DNA from: Acidobacteriaceae bacterium
GTDB taxonomy: Bacteria; Acidobacteriota; Terriglobia; Terriglobales; Acidobacteriaceae
Assembly: GCA_003138515.1 (NCBI GenBank)
Contig: PLGG01000033.1
Span: 1 to 64,000, forward strand
Reading direction: 5' to 3'
DNA: 64,000 bases
How positions within the stretch are numbered: the stretch's first letter is position 1; the number at the start of each line of letters is the position of its first letter. The position numbers were made by a program, and so were the translations under genes. A model generated the notes under the pieces. That model made no database searches. It saw nothing but the letters and a program-made list of their open reading frames with translations, and was not told the origin of the DNA. Positions 1 through 9,333 of this stretch are shown here, one piece after another.

Positions 1-156
1 TTGAAAGGTCACACCTAGTCCCTTTTTCTTGCGAGCTAGAGTCTTGCCTGCCTTCCTCGCCATCCGTCTTGAAGGACGCTCACACACCTTATGCAGCATA
101 AAGCCCCCATGTACTGCTCTCAGTCTGAGCGAAGAAAAGGCAAACGTCAAGCGCGA

Positions 157-1110
157 TTATTCCTGGCTCTCTGAATCATCGCCTGCAAGCCCGCGGACTT
201 TTCGCGCCGCTGCCATCCACTTATACCAGTCTGGCTGCGCTTCGTATGCTCCGGTCAACCGCTTCAGCCTCAAGTCAAAATCTGCCCTCTCTTGTTGAAG
301 TTCGGCGACGTCGCGGAGAAGATCCAGAGACTTCTCTTTGTCACCGTAGATTCTCTTTAGCAGCCGTTGAGCAGAAGCTTGTACATCGGCCGCAAGCTTC
401 TGGATTTCAAAAGTCTCTGGAACCAAAGTAGGCGGAGTACAGGGCAGATGCACAACTGGCCTTGCTCCCGCGATCAGTGCCCATGACTCGGATGGAGTCG
501 CAGTCCTTTTTAGGTTGAAGAATTCCCATGCCAACAAATCTGCCATCTGAAGCGCAGCTAATTGCCTGTCGTCCCCCGGCTGACACTTGCCAGCATTTGC
601 CATGTTCTCTATGACTCCGCTTTGCCTCATCTCGTAATAAGTGTCGATGCAGGCGCGAAGCTCATTGCGCTTGTCGAAGACGAAATCAACCGTATACTCA
701 ACCTTCAGTTTCCTCATCCACTGCAAGACACCGGAGGTCGCGGTCAGAAATCCCCAATCATAGGGCCGAGCGCCCATCATTCCCTTGGTTGCTTTTGTGT
801 CTCTATTAAGAAACCAAGAATATGGCACGCTGACAGTGAATCCTTGCAATCGAAACTGCGCGATCACCTGAGCCAAACTCTTGATCTTTTCGTCCGCCGC
901 AATCCGCGAAAACTTCCAGAACTGTTCCTCCAGTGCATTCGCTTGCTTATGGCTGAAATAATCGATAGACGGGGATTCGTGGAGACACCCATCCCATGCG
1001 TCTGAAGCACGCCGCCATTCCTCAAGATGGCCGAGAAATCCGCCGAAAATCATCGCCTCGTCCTCATGGGGATTGAGCGCGGATTCATCGAAGAACGCAG
1101 AGAAGATCAT
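157..1110 (-). CDS. DUF3800 domain protein
   Basis: 317 aa from the chosen start. The N-terminus MIFSAFFDES and the later 'QMADLLAW' match the two conserved acidic patches of DUF3800, a family proposed to have an RNase H-like nuclease fold and often found in accessory or mobile regions; its biochemical role is unproven. The ORF opens 31 codons further upstream (1203), but the family normally begins within a few residues of the DES motif, and an AAGG lies 8 nt before the ATG at 1110. The last ~80 residues are charged and probably helical. It is alone on its strand, with no partner gene visible in the window. Family call fairly sure, function unknown. Confidence 0.7.
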   Translation of the reverse strand: MIFSAFFDESALNPHEDEAMIFGGFLGHLEEWRRASDAWDGCLHESPSIDYFSHKQANALEEQFWKFSRIAADEKIKSLAQVIAQFRLQGFTVSVPYSWFLNRDTKATKGMMGARPYDWGFLTATSGVLQWMRKLKVEYTVDFVFDKRNELRACIDTYYEMRQSGVIENMANAGKCQPGDDRQLAALQMADLLAWEFFNLKRTATPSESWALIAGARPVVHLPCTPPTLVPETFEIQKLAADVQASAQRLLKRIYGDKEKSLDLLRDVAELQQERADFDLRLKRLTGAYEAQPDWYKWMAAARKVRGLAGDDSESQE

Positions 1111-1526
1111 CAACTGCCTTTTTGTCTCGAAGTCGCTTAGGCGTCCTGCAAAGATGCAGGATGACATAGGAGACTTTCGGTCGATGTTGGGAAGTATGGT
1201 CAACCTTAATCATAGCCCGTGAATTATCACATAGGTTTCAGGAATTGAGGCGGCAGGCACACCACTCCCCTTTGCGCGGTTCCCGGCAGAGTGACACTAA
1301 TTATCAGTCAAATATCGCTAAGTGGTGTGCCAAGATTGTTGCCAAATCATCGCGCTGCGGCCAAGTCTTTGGGTTTCGGAGCAGGTTTTTCCGGGCTTCT
1401 GACAGAGACGTTTGTCGAGTCAGTTGTGCTTTTTCAGAGGTCGTGTCAAGGAATAGCCAAATCTTAGGAGAATTTGTCGACGCGCTTGCGCGAATGGGCA
1501 AGCGGTGTTCGATTGAGGCTGCCGGT
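1111..1526. other. intergenic stretch, no gene seen
   Basis: About 400 bp between the divergent DUF3800 gene and the first OmpH promoter. The short ORFs here (for example 1245..1565 and 1304..1549) have no ribosome binding site and no recognisable composition or motif. I see nothing that can be named. Confidence 0.4.
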
Positions 1527-1556
1527 TTGACGCTCCGAATTGAGGGCACCTATAAT
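1527..1556 (+). promoter_or_regulatory. promoter of first OmpH gene
   Basis: TTGACG, an 18-bp spacer and a perfect TATAAT. The sequence after the -10 box (CCCCTTTAGTTCCCGGCGATGA) resembles what follows the -10 boxes near 2455 and 4067, so all three OmpH genes appear to share an ancestral promoter and start of leader. The 5' UTR would be about 150 nt. Confidence 0.65.
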
Positions 1557-1710
1557 CCCCTTTAGTTCCCGGCGATGACCCCGTGCGCAGGTGTTGTGAG
1601 CAGGAATTATGCCGGACGGGCCAGGATCGCATGGCACGAAATACTTTGGCCCGAAACCACCGCGCCGATGGGACCGGCACGAGGGAACTCTGAAGGAGTA
1701 CTTGAATCGC

Positions 1711-2382
1711 ATGAAGCATCTGCCCATATCCGTTCTTATGTTCGCTGTCGCGTCGATCATTCCAGCCGCCAGCCAAACGCCCGCCGCACCGGCTGCGCAA
1801 AAGCCCAGCGCAGGTCAATCCGCAGGCCCTGGGGCCGCCGGCCCAGCCAAGGTGGCGGTGATTGCCTTTCAGGCAGCGGTGATGAAGACCAACGAGTTCC
1901 AGCGCAACTTTGCCGATCTACAGAAGAAGTACGACCCGAGGCGCCAGCAACTGAAGACGCTGAGCGACGGGATCGACACGCTGACGAAGCAGTTGCAGGA
2001 TCAGAGTGCGCAGATGAGCGAAGACGTTCGCATCAGCAAGACCCGCGCGGTCGACGACAAGAAGAAGCAGTTGGACCGCGAGACCCAGGATGCGCAGACC
2101 GACTTTCAGAGCGACATGCAGCAGGTGCTTAGCGGAGTGGCGCAAAAGGTGGGCGCGTTGATGACGGACTACGCGGGGAAACACGGCTACACGCTGGTGC
2201 TGGACGCGGGCGACCAGCAGAACGCGACGGTGCTGTATGCAGTGCCATCCACCGACATCACGCAGGTGATCATCGACGCGTACAACGAGAAGTCGGGAGT
2301 TCCGGCGCCTCCGGCGCAGGGAAATGCAGGGGGCCAGCCTGCCGTGGATGCGCCCCAGCCACAGCCGGCGCCGGCGCATTGA
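1711..2382 (+). CDS. OmpH/Skp family periplasmic protein, copy 1
   Basis: 223 aa. Start chosen at ATG 1711, preceded by GAAGGAG, which gives a clean signal peptide (MKHLPISVLMFAVASIIPAASQ); the ORF-track start adds 34 unlikely residues. The mature part has an Ala/Pro linker, then the Skp core 'FADLQKKYDPRR...LSDGIDTLTKQL', a long charged coiled coil, and a terminal 'GYTLVLDAGDQ' strand typical of OmpH. Skp/OmpH proteins chaperone unfolded outer-membrane proteins in the periplasm. First of three tandem paralogues, each with its own promoter. The Pro/Ala-rich tail is not typical of Skp. Family sure; whether it is the housekeeping Skp is not known. Confidence 0.85.
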   Translation: MKHLPISVLMFAVASIIPAASQTPAAPAAQKPSAGQSAGPGAAGPAKVAVIAFQAAVMKTNEFQRNFADLQKKYDPRRQQLKTLSDGIDTLTKQLQDQSAQMSEDVRISKTRAVDDKKKQLDRETQDAQTDFQSDMQQVLSGVAQKVGALMTDYAGKHGYTLVLDAGDQQNATVLYAVPSTDITQVIIDAYNEKSGVPAPPAQGNAGGQPAVDAPQPQPAPAH

Positions 2383-2454
2383 TACTGAGTTGGATTCGAG
2401 GGCGGCGTTCCGCTGTCCTCGGCCAGCCGTTCAGTTCCAGCCTGCCTCTGTATG

Positions 2455-2612
2455 TACAATCCCCTTAGTTTCTGCTGACGGCTCCGTTCGCGTCCTTTTC
2501 AGCCCATGCGCCGGCCGGCGCAAGGCTCACGTGAAAAGGCTATGAGGTTGGTCAGGCGAGATCGGCGTTTCTTTGCGTTTCGCTGAGGGACCGGCCAGGA
2601 GATCCGAAGGAG
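2455..2612 (+). repeat. duplicated promoter-leader, copy upstream of second OmpH gene
   Basis: From TACAAT (2455) to GAAGGAG this leader aligns almost end to end with 4067-4227. Shared blocks include 'TTAGT.(C)CTGCTGACG', 'GCGCCGGCC(C)GGCGC', 'CGTGGAAAAGC(C/T)' and 'TGAGGTTAGTCAG'-like text, followed by the same spacing to the RBS. The GGCCGGC-type segment can fold into a GC-rich hairpin. Either a recent tandem duplication or a conserved untranslated regulatory leader explains it. Confidence 0.6.
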
Positions 2613-2624
2613 ATTTTGACTCAT

Positions 2625-3959
2625 ATGAAGCGTTCTCTAGCAGCTTTTCTCCTGCTGGCCTCGGGCTTGGTCCTGAGCGCCGTTGCTCAATCGCCGGCCG
2701 CACCGTCCTCGACGCCGTCCACAGGACAGTCCGGAAGAATTCACGGACATGTCGATGGTCCGGCCGGAGCGACAGGAACGGTCTTTCTGTCCGGCCCCGA
2801 GGAACACTCCTTCCCGATTTCCGCGTCAGGCGACTATTCGGGGGAGGCCGCCCCGGGCAGCTACTCGCTCGTCGTCCAGGAGTTAGATCGGTCGGCGGGG
2901 TACCCGCAACTCACCAAGTTCAATACGAGTGTGGACATTCTTCCTGGTAAAGATCTGCAACTGGACTTTGACCGCTCCGGAAACCCCCATGCGCAGATGG
3001 AGGAAATTACGACGCAGGATTCCGGGGGTGCAACGTCCCCAACCTCGGCATCAACTCGCGTTCAAGGGAGTGCGCCCGCAAGGTCCGAGACGGTTCCTGC
3101 CATTTCCTTCCAGCAGGCTGTCTTCCAGACCGATGAGGGCAAACGGCTTTTTTCTGATTTGCAAAAGAAGTACGAACCCAAGCGAGCGCAACTAAAGGCC
3201 CTGAACGATGAAGTCCAGGCCATGACCAAGCAGTTGCAGGCCGATAGCGCCAAGTTGAGCGACGCCGAACGCTCCGCCCGTGCCGGGTCGATCGACGAGA
3301 AAAAGAAGACACTGGACAGGGAACGCGCGGAAGCCCAGGACGAATTCCAAAAGGAGATGCAGGCCCTCTACGAGCCCCTGGCCTCCAGGTTCTACAAATT
3401 CGTGGTTTCCTATGCGAAGCAGCAAGGAATGCCGCTTGTCTTCGATGCCGAGCAGAACAATTTGGCTGTGATCTACAAGGCCGATTCGACCTCGCTGACC
3501 GACATCACCAAAACTGTCGTCGCGGGCTTCAATCTCAATCCGGGCGGCACATCCACTCCGCAGGCAGCGGCTAGTCCGGCGCCTTCCGGTCCCGATGCCT
3601 CAACGACGCCGTCGTCCCTGGTGACGAGCTATCTGGCCGCCGCAGCCACATTGAACCCTTCGGCGACGAGGCCATTCCTGTCGACGGATTGCCACATGGA
3701 CATCTTCACCGAATTCAAGGCATACGACGGCTCGGGCTGGAAGTACTCCGCTTCCGACTCCTCAGTATTAAGCGAGAAAGTCGACGCGCCGGCGGGCAAA
3801 GCCACTGTTTCGGCTGGCATTGTGTACAAAGGCGGGGACCCTCCGACATTTATGCGCAAGACAGAGACGTTTTACCTGGTGATGGAAAACGGGATTTGGA
3901 AGATAGCGAGAATGGACCCCGCGCCCGAAACGGCTAGTCCGGGAGTCATGCCTCTCTAG
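2625..3959 (+). CDS. OmpH/Skp domain with extra N- and C-terminal domains, copy 2
   Basis: 444 aa. ATG 2625 is preceded by GAAGGAG; the track start is a TTG three codons earlier. Order: signal peptide ending near 'VLSAVAQS'; residues ~38-125 a beta-rich segment ('IHGHVDGPAGATGTVFLSG...GSYSLVVQ...PGKDLQLDF') that looks like a carboxypeptidase-regulatory/CnaB-type sandwich; residues ~155-290 the OmpH coiled coil ('FSDLQKKYEPKR', 'DEKKKTLDRERAEAQ'); residues ~330-435 a compact segment ending 'TETFYLVMENGIWKIARM', like NTF2/DUF4878-type folds. About twice normal Skp length. Middle gene of the tandem trio. The OmpH part is clear; the two flanking domains are inferred from sequence style only. Confidence 0.75.
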   Translation: MKRSLAAFLLLASGLVLSAVAQSPAAPSSTPSTGQSGRIHGHVDGPAGATGTVFLSGPEEHSFPISASGDYSGEAAPGSYSLVVQELDRSAGYPQLTKFNTSVDILPGKDLQLDFDRSGNPHAQMEEITTQDSGGATSPTSASTRVQGSAPARSETVPAISFQQAVFQTDEGKRLFSDLQKKYEPKRAQLKALNDEVQAMTKQLQADSAKLSDAERSARAGSIDEKKKTLDRERAEAQDEFQKEMQALYEPLASRFYKFVVSYAKQQGMPLVFDAEQNNLAVIYKADSTSLTDITKTVVAGFNLNPGGTSTPQAAASPAPSGPDASTTPSSLVTSYLAAAATLNPSATRPFLSTDCHMDIFTEFKAYDGSGWKYSASDSSVLSEKVDAPAGKATVSAGIVYKGGDPPTFMRKTETFYLVMENGIWKIARMDPAPETASPGVMPL

Positions 3960-4045
3960 CGCCCATGCCGTTATAGACACTCGAGGCGTCGATCGGATGG
4001 GGAGGGGACACTCTGACCCGCTTCGGCCGGCCCCACGGCTGAGTG

Positions 4046-4227
4046 TTGACTAGCCACCCGTCCCTGTATAATCCGTTTAGTCCCTGCTGACGTCTCCATC
4101 CGCGTTTTTTTCAACCCTTGCGCCGGCCCGGCGCGGAGTTCCCGTGGAAAAGCCGTGAGGTTAGTCAGAAGAGTCAGGCACGGTTTTGCGTCTAAGTGAA
4201 GTGCCGGCCCCAGGAATTCCGAAGGAG
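4046..4227 (+). promoter_or_regulatory. promoter and duplicated leader of third OmpH gene
   Basis: TTGACT at 4046 and TATAAT at 4067 (15-bp spacer; GTTGAC would give 16), then a leader of ~155 nt matching that before copy 2, down to GAAGGAG at 4221. The shared GCGCCGG(C)CCGGCGC block is a near-perfect palindrome and may form a hairpin in the RNA. Confidence 0.6.
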
Positions 4228-4239
4228 TATTCGACCGAG

Positions 4240-4932
4240 ATGAAACGTTCGCTAGCACTTATTCTCTTGATGGCTTCAGGCCTGGTCCTGAGCGCCGCAG
4301 CACAAACGCCGGCCGTAACGGCTCCGCCAGCCGCCGCTCAAGTCGCTGTTCCGGCCGCTGCTCCAGCAGGCCCTGCCAGGATCGCGGTCATCGCATGGGA
4401 GCTTGCGGTGGCGCAAACCAACGAGGGGCAGCGCGACTTTGCCGATTTACAGAAGAAGTACGCGCCCAAAGAGGCTACCCTCAAGACCCTCAACGACGAG
4501 GTCGAAACCCTGACCAAGCAGTTGCAGGATCAGGGGGCCACGCTCAGCGAGGTGGAGCGCGCCAACCGCAGCAAGGCCATCGACGACAAGAAAAAGCAAC
4601 TGGACCGCGAGACTGAGGATCTGCGCAACGACGGCCAACAGGATATGCAGGACCTGTTCAGCGGCCTCCAGGCGAAGGTTTACGACGTGATGCAGTCCTA
4701 TGCCGAGCAGCAGGGGTTCACGCTGATTCTGGACATTTCGCAACAGCAATCGCCCGTGCTGTTTGCCAGCGCGACGACCAACATTACCAAGCAGGTGATC
4801 GACGCGTACAACGTGAAATCGGGCGTACCGGCTCCGCCGGCGCAGCCCGCGGCCGCTGCTCCGCAGGCACCGAAGCCGAGAGCGGTGACGCCGCCAACGC
4901 ATGCTCCGTCCTCAGCGCCATCCACCCACTGA
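4240..4932 (+). CDS. OmpH/Skp family periplasmic protein, copy 3
   Basis: 230 aa from ATG 4240, seven-base RBS GAAGGAG 12 nt upstream. Signal peptide 'MKRSLALILLMASGLVLSAAAQ' is nearly the same as in copy 2. The core ('DFADLQKKYAPKEATLKTL', 'IDDKKKQLDRETEDLRND', 'GFTLILDIS') closely follows copy 1, and the tail 'VKSGVPAPPAQPAAAAPQ' repeats the Pro/Ala end of copy 1. Thus copies 1 and 3 are alike in architecture while copy 2 has gained domains, yet copies 2 and 3 share signal peptide and leader. Expected role is chaperoning or scaffolding of outer-membrane proteins. Confidence 0.85.
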   Translation: MKRSLALILLMASGLVLSAAAQTPAVTAPPAAAQVAVPAAAPAGPARIAVIAWELAVAQTNEGQRDFADLQKKYAPKEATLKTLNDEVETLTKQLQDQGATLSEVERANRSKAIDDKKKQLDRETEDLRNDGQQDMQDLFSGLQAKVYDVMQSYAEQQGFTLILDISQQQSPVLFASATTNITKQVIDAYNVKSGVPAPPAQPAAAAPQAPKPRAVTPPTHAPSSAPSTH

Positions 4933-5264
4933 GGAGCAGCAGCAAATATCCTGAAATCGAAGGCCCCGGCGATCGGGGCCTTTGCTTTGCCTGCGCGGGA
5001 CTGTTGCTGTGGAAAATTTTGTGGATATTTCCCCTAAACCCCCCAAAAATAGCCGTAATTTCCCTCTTGTCAGCCCGAATCGGAATCTGATACATGGTCT
5101 AACCCTTTGCTTTTGAATGGGAGTTTGCGGACAAGCTTTGCTCGGCGCAGTTAACCGCCGTAAACATCGGCGGATAGGCAGTTCGGTCCGCTTTCCACAG
5201 TTGGTCATAAATTTCCCGTGACAAAAATCACAGACGGCCGCGAGTTTGGCATCACTTTTGCACG
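4933..5264. other. convergent intergenic region between OmpH3 and lepA
   Basis: 332 bp between two convergent stop codons. It holds the terminator at 4962 and otherwise AT-richer text with no ORF of quality; nothing else recognised. Confidence 0.4.
4962..4984 (+). terminator. rho-independent terminator after OmpH3
   Basis: GGCCCCG-GCGAT-CGGGGCC stem followed by TTTGCTTTGC, 29 nt after the stop codon. Confidence 0.7.
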
Positions 5265-7076
5265 TCAATTCTGGTTTTCTTCGCCGACACGTAAGACGGC
5301 CAGGAAAGCCTCCTGCGGAATGTCGACCTTGCCGATCCGCTTCATGCGCTTCTTGCCCTCTTTTTGCTTCTCCAGAAGTTTGCGTTTGCGGGTGATGTCG
5401 CCGCCGTAGCACTTGGCCAGGACGTTCTTGCGCAGGGGGCTCACGGTCTCCCGGGAGATGACTTTGGCCCCGATCGCCGCCTGGATGGCCACTTCAAATT
5501 GCTGCCGGGGGATCAGCTCTCGCATCTTGGAGACCAAGGCCCGCCCGCGCTCGTAAGCATGATCGTGGTGCACGATGATGGAGAGCGCATCGACCGGTTC
5601 ACCAGCGATGAGGATGTCGAGCTTGACCATGGGCGACTCCCACTCGCCGGCGAGTTGGTAGTCGAGCGAAGCGTACCCGCGCGAGATGGACTTGAGCCGG
5701 TCATAGAAATCGAGCACGATCTCGTTCAGGGGAAGTTCGTAGGTGAGCATGACGCGGGTGGGCGTGACGTACTCAAAGTTGAGTTGCTTGCCGCGCTTTT
5801 CCTCGACGAGCTTGAAGATTCCGCCGACGTATTCTTCGTTGGTGAGGATTTTGGCCGTGATGATCGGTTCGCGGATGCTGGCGATCGATTGCGGCTCGGG
5901 CCAGCGGGAGGGGTTGTCGACGTCGATCTCTTTTCCGTCGGTGAGGGTGATGTGGTAGCGGACGCCCGGCGCGGTGGTGATCAGGTCGAGCTCGTATTCG
6001 CGCTCGAGGCGCTCCTGGATAATCTCCATGTGAAGCAGGCCGAGGAAGCCGCAGCGAAAGCCGAAGCCGAGGGCGACGGAGCTTTCCGGCTCGAAGAAGA
6101 AGGACGAGTCGTTGAGGCGCAGCTTCTCCAGAGCGTCGCGGAGCAGCGTGTGCTCGTGCGCGTCCACCGTGTAAAGGCCGGAGAAGACCATGGGTTTGAT
6201 GTCTTCAAAGCCGGGCAGCGCATGCGCGGCCGGATGAGCGTCGTCGGTGACGGTGTCGCCGATCCTGGTGTCGCCGACGTTCTTGATGGTGGCCGCGAAG
6301 AAACCGACTTCTCCGGCAATCAGCTCGGCGATTTCGACGGGCTTGGGGCAAAGCACGCCCATGGATTCGATCTCGAAGGATTTCGAGTTATACATCATGC
6401 GGATGCGCTGGCCTTTGCGCAGGGTTCCCTGCATGACGCGCACCAGCACGATGACCCCGCGGTAGGCATCGAACCACGAGTCGAAGATGAGGGCCTGCAG
6501 CGGCGCATCGGGATCGCCCGTTGGGGGAGGAAGGCGGTGGACGATGGCTTCGAGAACCTCGTCGACTCCCTGACCGGTCTTGGCGCTGACGGGGATGGCG
6601 TCGGTCGCATCCAAACCGACTGCCTTTTCGATGGCCTCCTGCGTGGCCAGAACGTCGGCGGAGGGCAGATCGATCTTGTTGATGACGGGAATGATGTCGA
6701 GGCCGTGATGGATGGCGAGGTAGGCGTTGGCGAGCGTTTGAGCTTCAACGCCCTGGCTCGCGTCGACGACGAGGAGGGCGCCTTCGCACGAGGCCAGCGA
6801 GCGCGAGACCTCGTAGCTGAAGTCGACGTGGCCGGGCGTGTCGATGAGGTTGAGCTGGTAGGTTTGGCCGTCGCGCGCCTTGTACATCATGCGCACGGCG
6901 TGAGCTTTGATGGTGATGCCGCGCTCCCGCTCGAGGTCCATATCGTCGAGGATCTGGGCCTGCATCTCGCGCGCGGTCACTGAGCCGGTGAGCTCCAGCA
7001 GCCGGTCGCTGAGGGTCGACTTGCCGTGGTCGATGTGCGCGATGATGGCGAAATTACGAAGAAAACGGGCGTCCAT
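5265..7076 (-). CDS. lepA: elongation factor 4 (LepA), ribosomal back-translocase GTPase
   Basis: 603 aa, normal LepA length (~600). G1 'AHIDHGKST', G2 'RGITIKA', G3 'DTPGH' and G4 'NKID' are all present, followed by EF-G-like domains and the LepA-specific C-terminal domain ('[17 protein letters not shown]'). It binds the ribosome in the cytoplasm and acts on stalled or mistranslocated complexes. Divergent from the lytic transglycosylase gene, with ~160 bp between starts. The long ORF on the opposite strand (5364..6983) is its shadow. Confidence 0.97.
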   Translation of the reverse strand: MDARFLRNFAIIAHIDHGKSTLSDRLLELTGSVTAREMQAQILDDMDLERERGITIKAHAVRMMYKARDGQTYQLNLIDTPGHVDFSYEVSRSLASCEGALLVVDASQGVEAQTLANAYLAIHHGLDIIPVINKIDLPSADVLATQEAIEKAVGLDATDAIPVSAKTGQGVDEVLEAIVHRLPPPTGDPDAPLQALIFDSWFDAYRGVIVLVRVMQGTLRKGQRIRMMYNSKSFEIESMGVLCPKPVEIAELIAGEVGFFAATIKNVGDTRIGDTVTDDAHPAAHALPGFEDIKPMVFSGLYTVDAHEHTLLRDALEKLRLNDSSFFFEPESSVALGFGFRCGFLGLLHMEIIQERLEREYELDLITTAPGVRYHITLTDGKEIDVDNPSRWPEPQSIASIREPIITAKILTNEEYVGGIFKLVEEKRGKQLNFEYVTPTRVMLTYELPLNEIVLDFYDRLKSISRGYASLDYQLAGEWESPMVKLDILIAGEPVDALSIIVHHDHAYERGRALVSKMRELIPRQQFEVAIQAAIGAKVISRETVSPLRKNVLAKCYGGDITRKRKLLEKQKEGKKRMKRIGKVDIPQEAFLAVLRVGEENQN

Positions 7077-7240
7077 GGGAGGGCTTTCGGAGGGTTGGCT
7101 TTAGGAATACGATGCGCAATTTGCGGCGATCGGGCGAGGACTCGTCCTCCATGGCATAGCTTATCATCGGCATAGTGCTCGCTGCGGTCTCACAGTCGCG
7201 CGGTTTAATGCGTCCTTTCGTGCATATGCATTGGAGTCGA

Positions 7241-9178
7241 ATGCCGGCGTCGCGGCTGATGGTGGGAGTTGCGGGACTGGCCCTGTTGCTGGCCGGGTGC
7301 ACACCGACGGACCCTGCAGGAGCCACCGCCGCGCAGTCAAAGCAAGCGACTGCGCCCGCATTGCCGGCAATTGCTCAGGCTCAGGCAGCAGGGCAGGTCC
7401 AACTGGCTCCGCCGCCCCCGCCGACAGCCCAGGAGCAGCGAGTTCGCGCGATCATCGCCCAGGTTGAAGCCGCCTATGCCCGCGGCACCGCGGACTACCA
7501 GAAGGGAATGCTCGCCGAAGCCAAGGTCGAATTCGATCGTGCTGTGGATCTGATGCTGGCGAGTGGAATCGACATCAGGGCCACCCCACAGTTGCAGGAC
7601 GAGTTCGACAAGATTGTGGATCAGGTGAACGCGCTGGAGATGGAGGCGCTGAAACAGGGCAACGGCTTTGTGCCTAAAGAAGAGATCACGCCTTCAGAGG
7701 CAGCAAGCGACATTACATTCGCTTCCGATCCCAACCTGGTTGCCAAGGCCACCGCCGACCTGGCGACCACCAAGTCAGACCTGCCGCTGATGGTGAACGA
7801 CTATGTGGCCACGTACATCAACTTCTTCGCCAACACGCAAAAGGGCCACAACACACTGCTGCATTCGTTCGAGCGCAGCGGCCACTACAAGACGATGATC
7901 CAGCGGATTCTGGCCGACGAGGGCGTGCCGCAGGATCTGATCTACCTTGCGGTTGCCGAGTCGGGCTTCCAGCCGCAGGCGGTCAATCGCCGCTCCCGCG
8001 CCGGCGGCATGTGGCAGTTCATGCCCGGCCCATATTACGGCTTGACCCGCAATGCCTATGTTGACGAGCGCTTCGATCCCGAGAAGTCCACGCGAGCCTA
8101 CGCACGCTATATGAAGTTTCTCTACGACCAGCTTGGCGACTGGTATCTTGCAATGGCCGCCTACGACCATGGCGCCGGCAATATCCAGCACGAAGTCGCC
8201 AAGACGGGGTACGCCGACTTCTGGGAACTTTACAAGCGCAACGAGTTGCCGCGCGAGACCGCCAATTATGTTCCCGAGATTCTGGCGGCTATTATCATCG
8301 CCAACCACCCCGTTCAGTACGGCTTCGACGACGTGACTGTCGATCCCCCGATTCTTACGGACACGGTTACCGTCAACTATTCGATCGATCTGCGCCTGGT
8401 TTCGGACCTGGTGGGCGCGCCGGTAGATGAGGTGGAGGCCCTGAATCCCAGCCTGCTGCGCATGGTGACCCCGCCCGATGCGCCCTTTGACCTGCACCTG
8501 CCCGCCGGCACGGCCACGCTTTTTGACCAGCGCGTGGCCCTGATTCCGGAAGCGCGGCGCAATTCGTGGCGATACCACCCGGTTGTCGCGGGTGACACGC
8601 TGGCCTCAGTGGCAGAGGAATACCGGGTGCCTGAGGCCGAAGTTGCGTCTGCCAATCAGCTCAGCAAAGGCGACAGCATTGCAGGCGTCGAGGCCCTCGT
8701 TGTGCCGGTGCCGCCGGCAGCGGAGCTCTCGGCGCGCACCCGGCTCTACACCGTGCGCCGGGGCGATACGCTGGTCACGATCGCGGACCGATTCGGGGTC
8801 TCATTGAGCCAATTGCGGAGCTGGAACGGGATTCCGTCCGGCGTTCGGGTGGCAGCGGGACGCCGCCTGCGCGTGGCTGAGCCGGCACCCGTAAGTACGC
8901 CTACCCGGCATCGGCGGAGGGCCTCAGACGGCGGGGCAAATACGGGGACGAGAATGGGGCAGGGGACGGGGCCGGGGACGAAATCAGAAATGGGGCCGGC
9001 GGCCCATCCGGGGGCTCCGACGGCCAAGCCGGGCGGTGCTGCTTCGTCGCATAAACCGGCCGGCAGGGCGCCCCAGAAGAGCGGTTCCGGCTCGGCGAAG
9101 ACCGGCTCCGGGGCGGGGAAGAGCACTGCACACAAGTCGACGCACGAGTCGGGCGGCCTGGCCAAGGCCTCGCAGTAG
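7241..9178 (+). CDS. membrane-bound lytic transglycosylase with two LysM domains (MltD type)
   Basis: 645 aa. Start is uncertain: GTG 7175, ATG 7208, ATG 7226 and ATG 7241 are in frame; 7241 has TTGGAG 4 nt upstream and gives a 19-residue lipoprotein signal ending 'LLLAGC'. Residues ~50-170 are helical with Ala/Pro-rich parts; ~190-340 is the SLT domain with catalytic Glu in 'AVAESGFQP', then 'GGMWQFMPG' and 'AMAAYDHGAGNI'. Two LysM repeats follow ('VVAGDTLASVAEEY', 'YTVRRGDTLVTIADRFG'), then a ~95-residue Gly/Ser/Lys low-complexity tail. It cleaves peptidoglycan glycan strands with 1,6-anhydro product at the outer membrane inner face. Confidence 0.9.
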   Translation: MPASRLMVGVAGLALLLAGCTPTDPAGATAAQSKQATAPALPAIAQAQAAGQVQLAPPPPPTAQEQRVRAIIAQVEAAYARGTADYQKGMLAEAKVEFDRAVDLMLASGIDIRATPQLQDEFDKIVDQVNALEMEALKQGNGFVPKEEITPSEAASDITFASDPNLVAKATADLATTKSDLPLMVNDYVATYINFFANTQKGHNTLLHSFERSGHYKTMIQRILADEGVPQDLIYLAVAESGFQPQAVNRRSRAGGMWQFMPGPYYGLTRNAYVDERFDPEKSTRAYARYMKFLYDQLGDWYLAMAAYDHGAGNIQHEVAKTGYADFWELYKRNELPRETANYVPEILAAIIIANHPVQYGFDDVTVDPPILTDTVTVNYSIDLRLVSDLVGAPVDEVEALNPSLLRMVTPPDAPFDLHLPAGTATLFDQRVALIPEARRNSWRYHPVVAGDTLASVAEEYRVPEAEVASANQLSKGDSIAGVEALVVPVPPAAELSARTRLYTVRRGDTLVTIADRFGVSLSQLRSWNGIPSGVRVAAGRRLRVAEPAPVSTPTRHRRRASDGGANTGTRMGQGTGPGTKSEMGPAAHPGAPTAKPGGAASSHKPAGRAPQKSGSGSAKTGSGAGKSTAHKSTHESGGLAKASQ

Positions 9179-9219
9179 AAAAAATCCGCCGTAACCCCTG
9201 TTCCACCCTTGTGTTCTGC

Positions 9220-9249
9220 TTGTATTTGTGGGCAAGCTAAGGCTACAAT
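9220..9249 (+). promoter_or_regulatory. promoter of lysine-repeat protein
   Basis: TTGTAT, 18 bp, TACAAT, about 85 bp before the start codon. Reasonable sigma-70 match by eye. Confidence 0.45.
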
Positions 9250-9333
9250 CGCTTGCGCGAGCAAAACTGTTTTGCCTGCTCTGCGAATTGCGAAACACAA
9301 AATGATCAGCGGCAACCCGCTGGAGGCAATCGG

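Noticed and set aside
1-156. Start of an 89-aa plus-strand ORF at the window edge
   Set aside because: It runs antisense into the DUF3800 gene and has no support.
5364-6983. 539-aa plus-strand ORF
   Set aside because: Antisense shadow of lepA; composition is the reverse complement of conserved codons.
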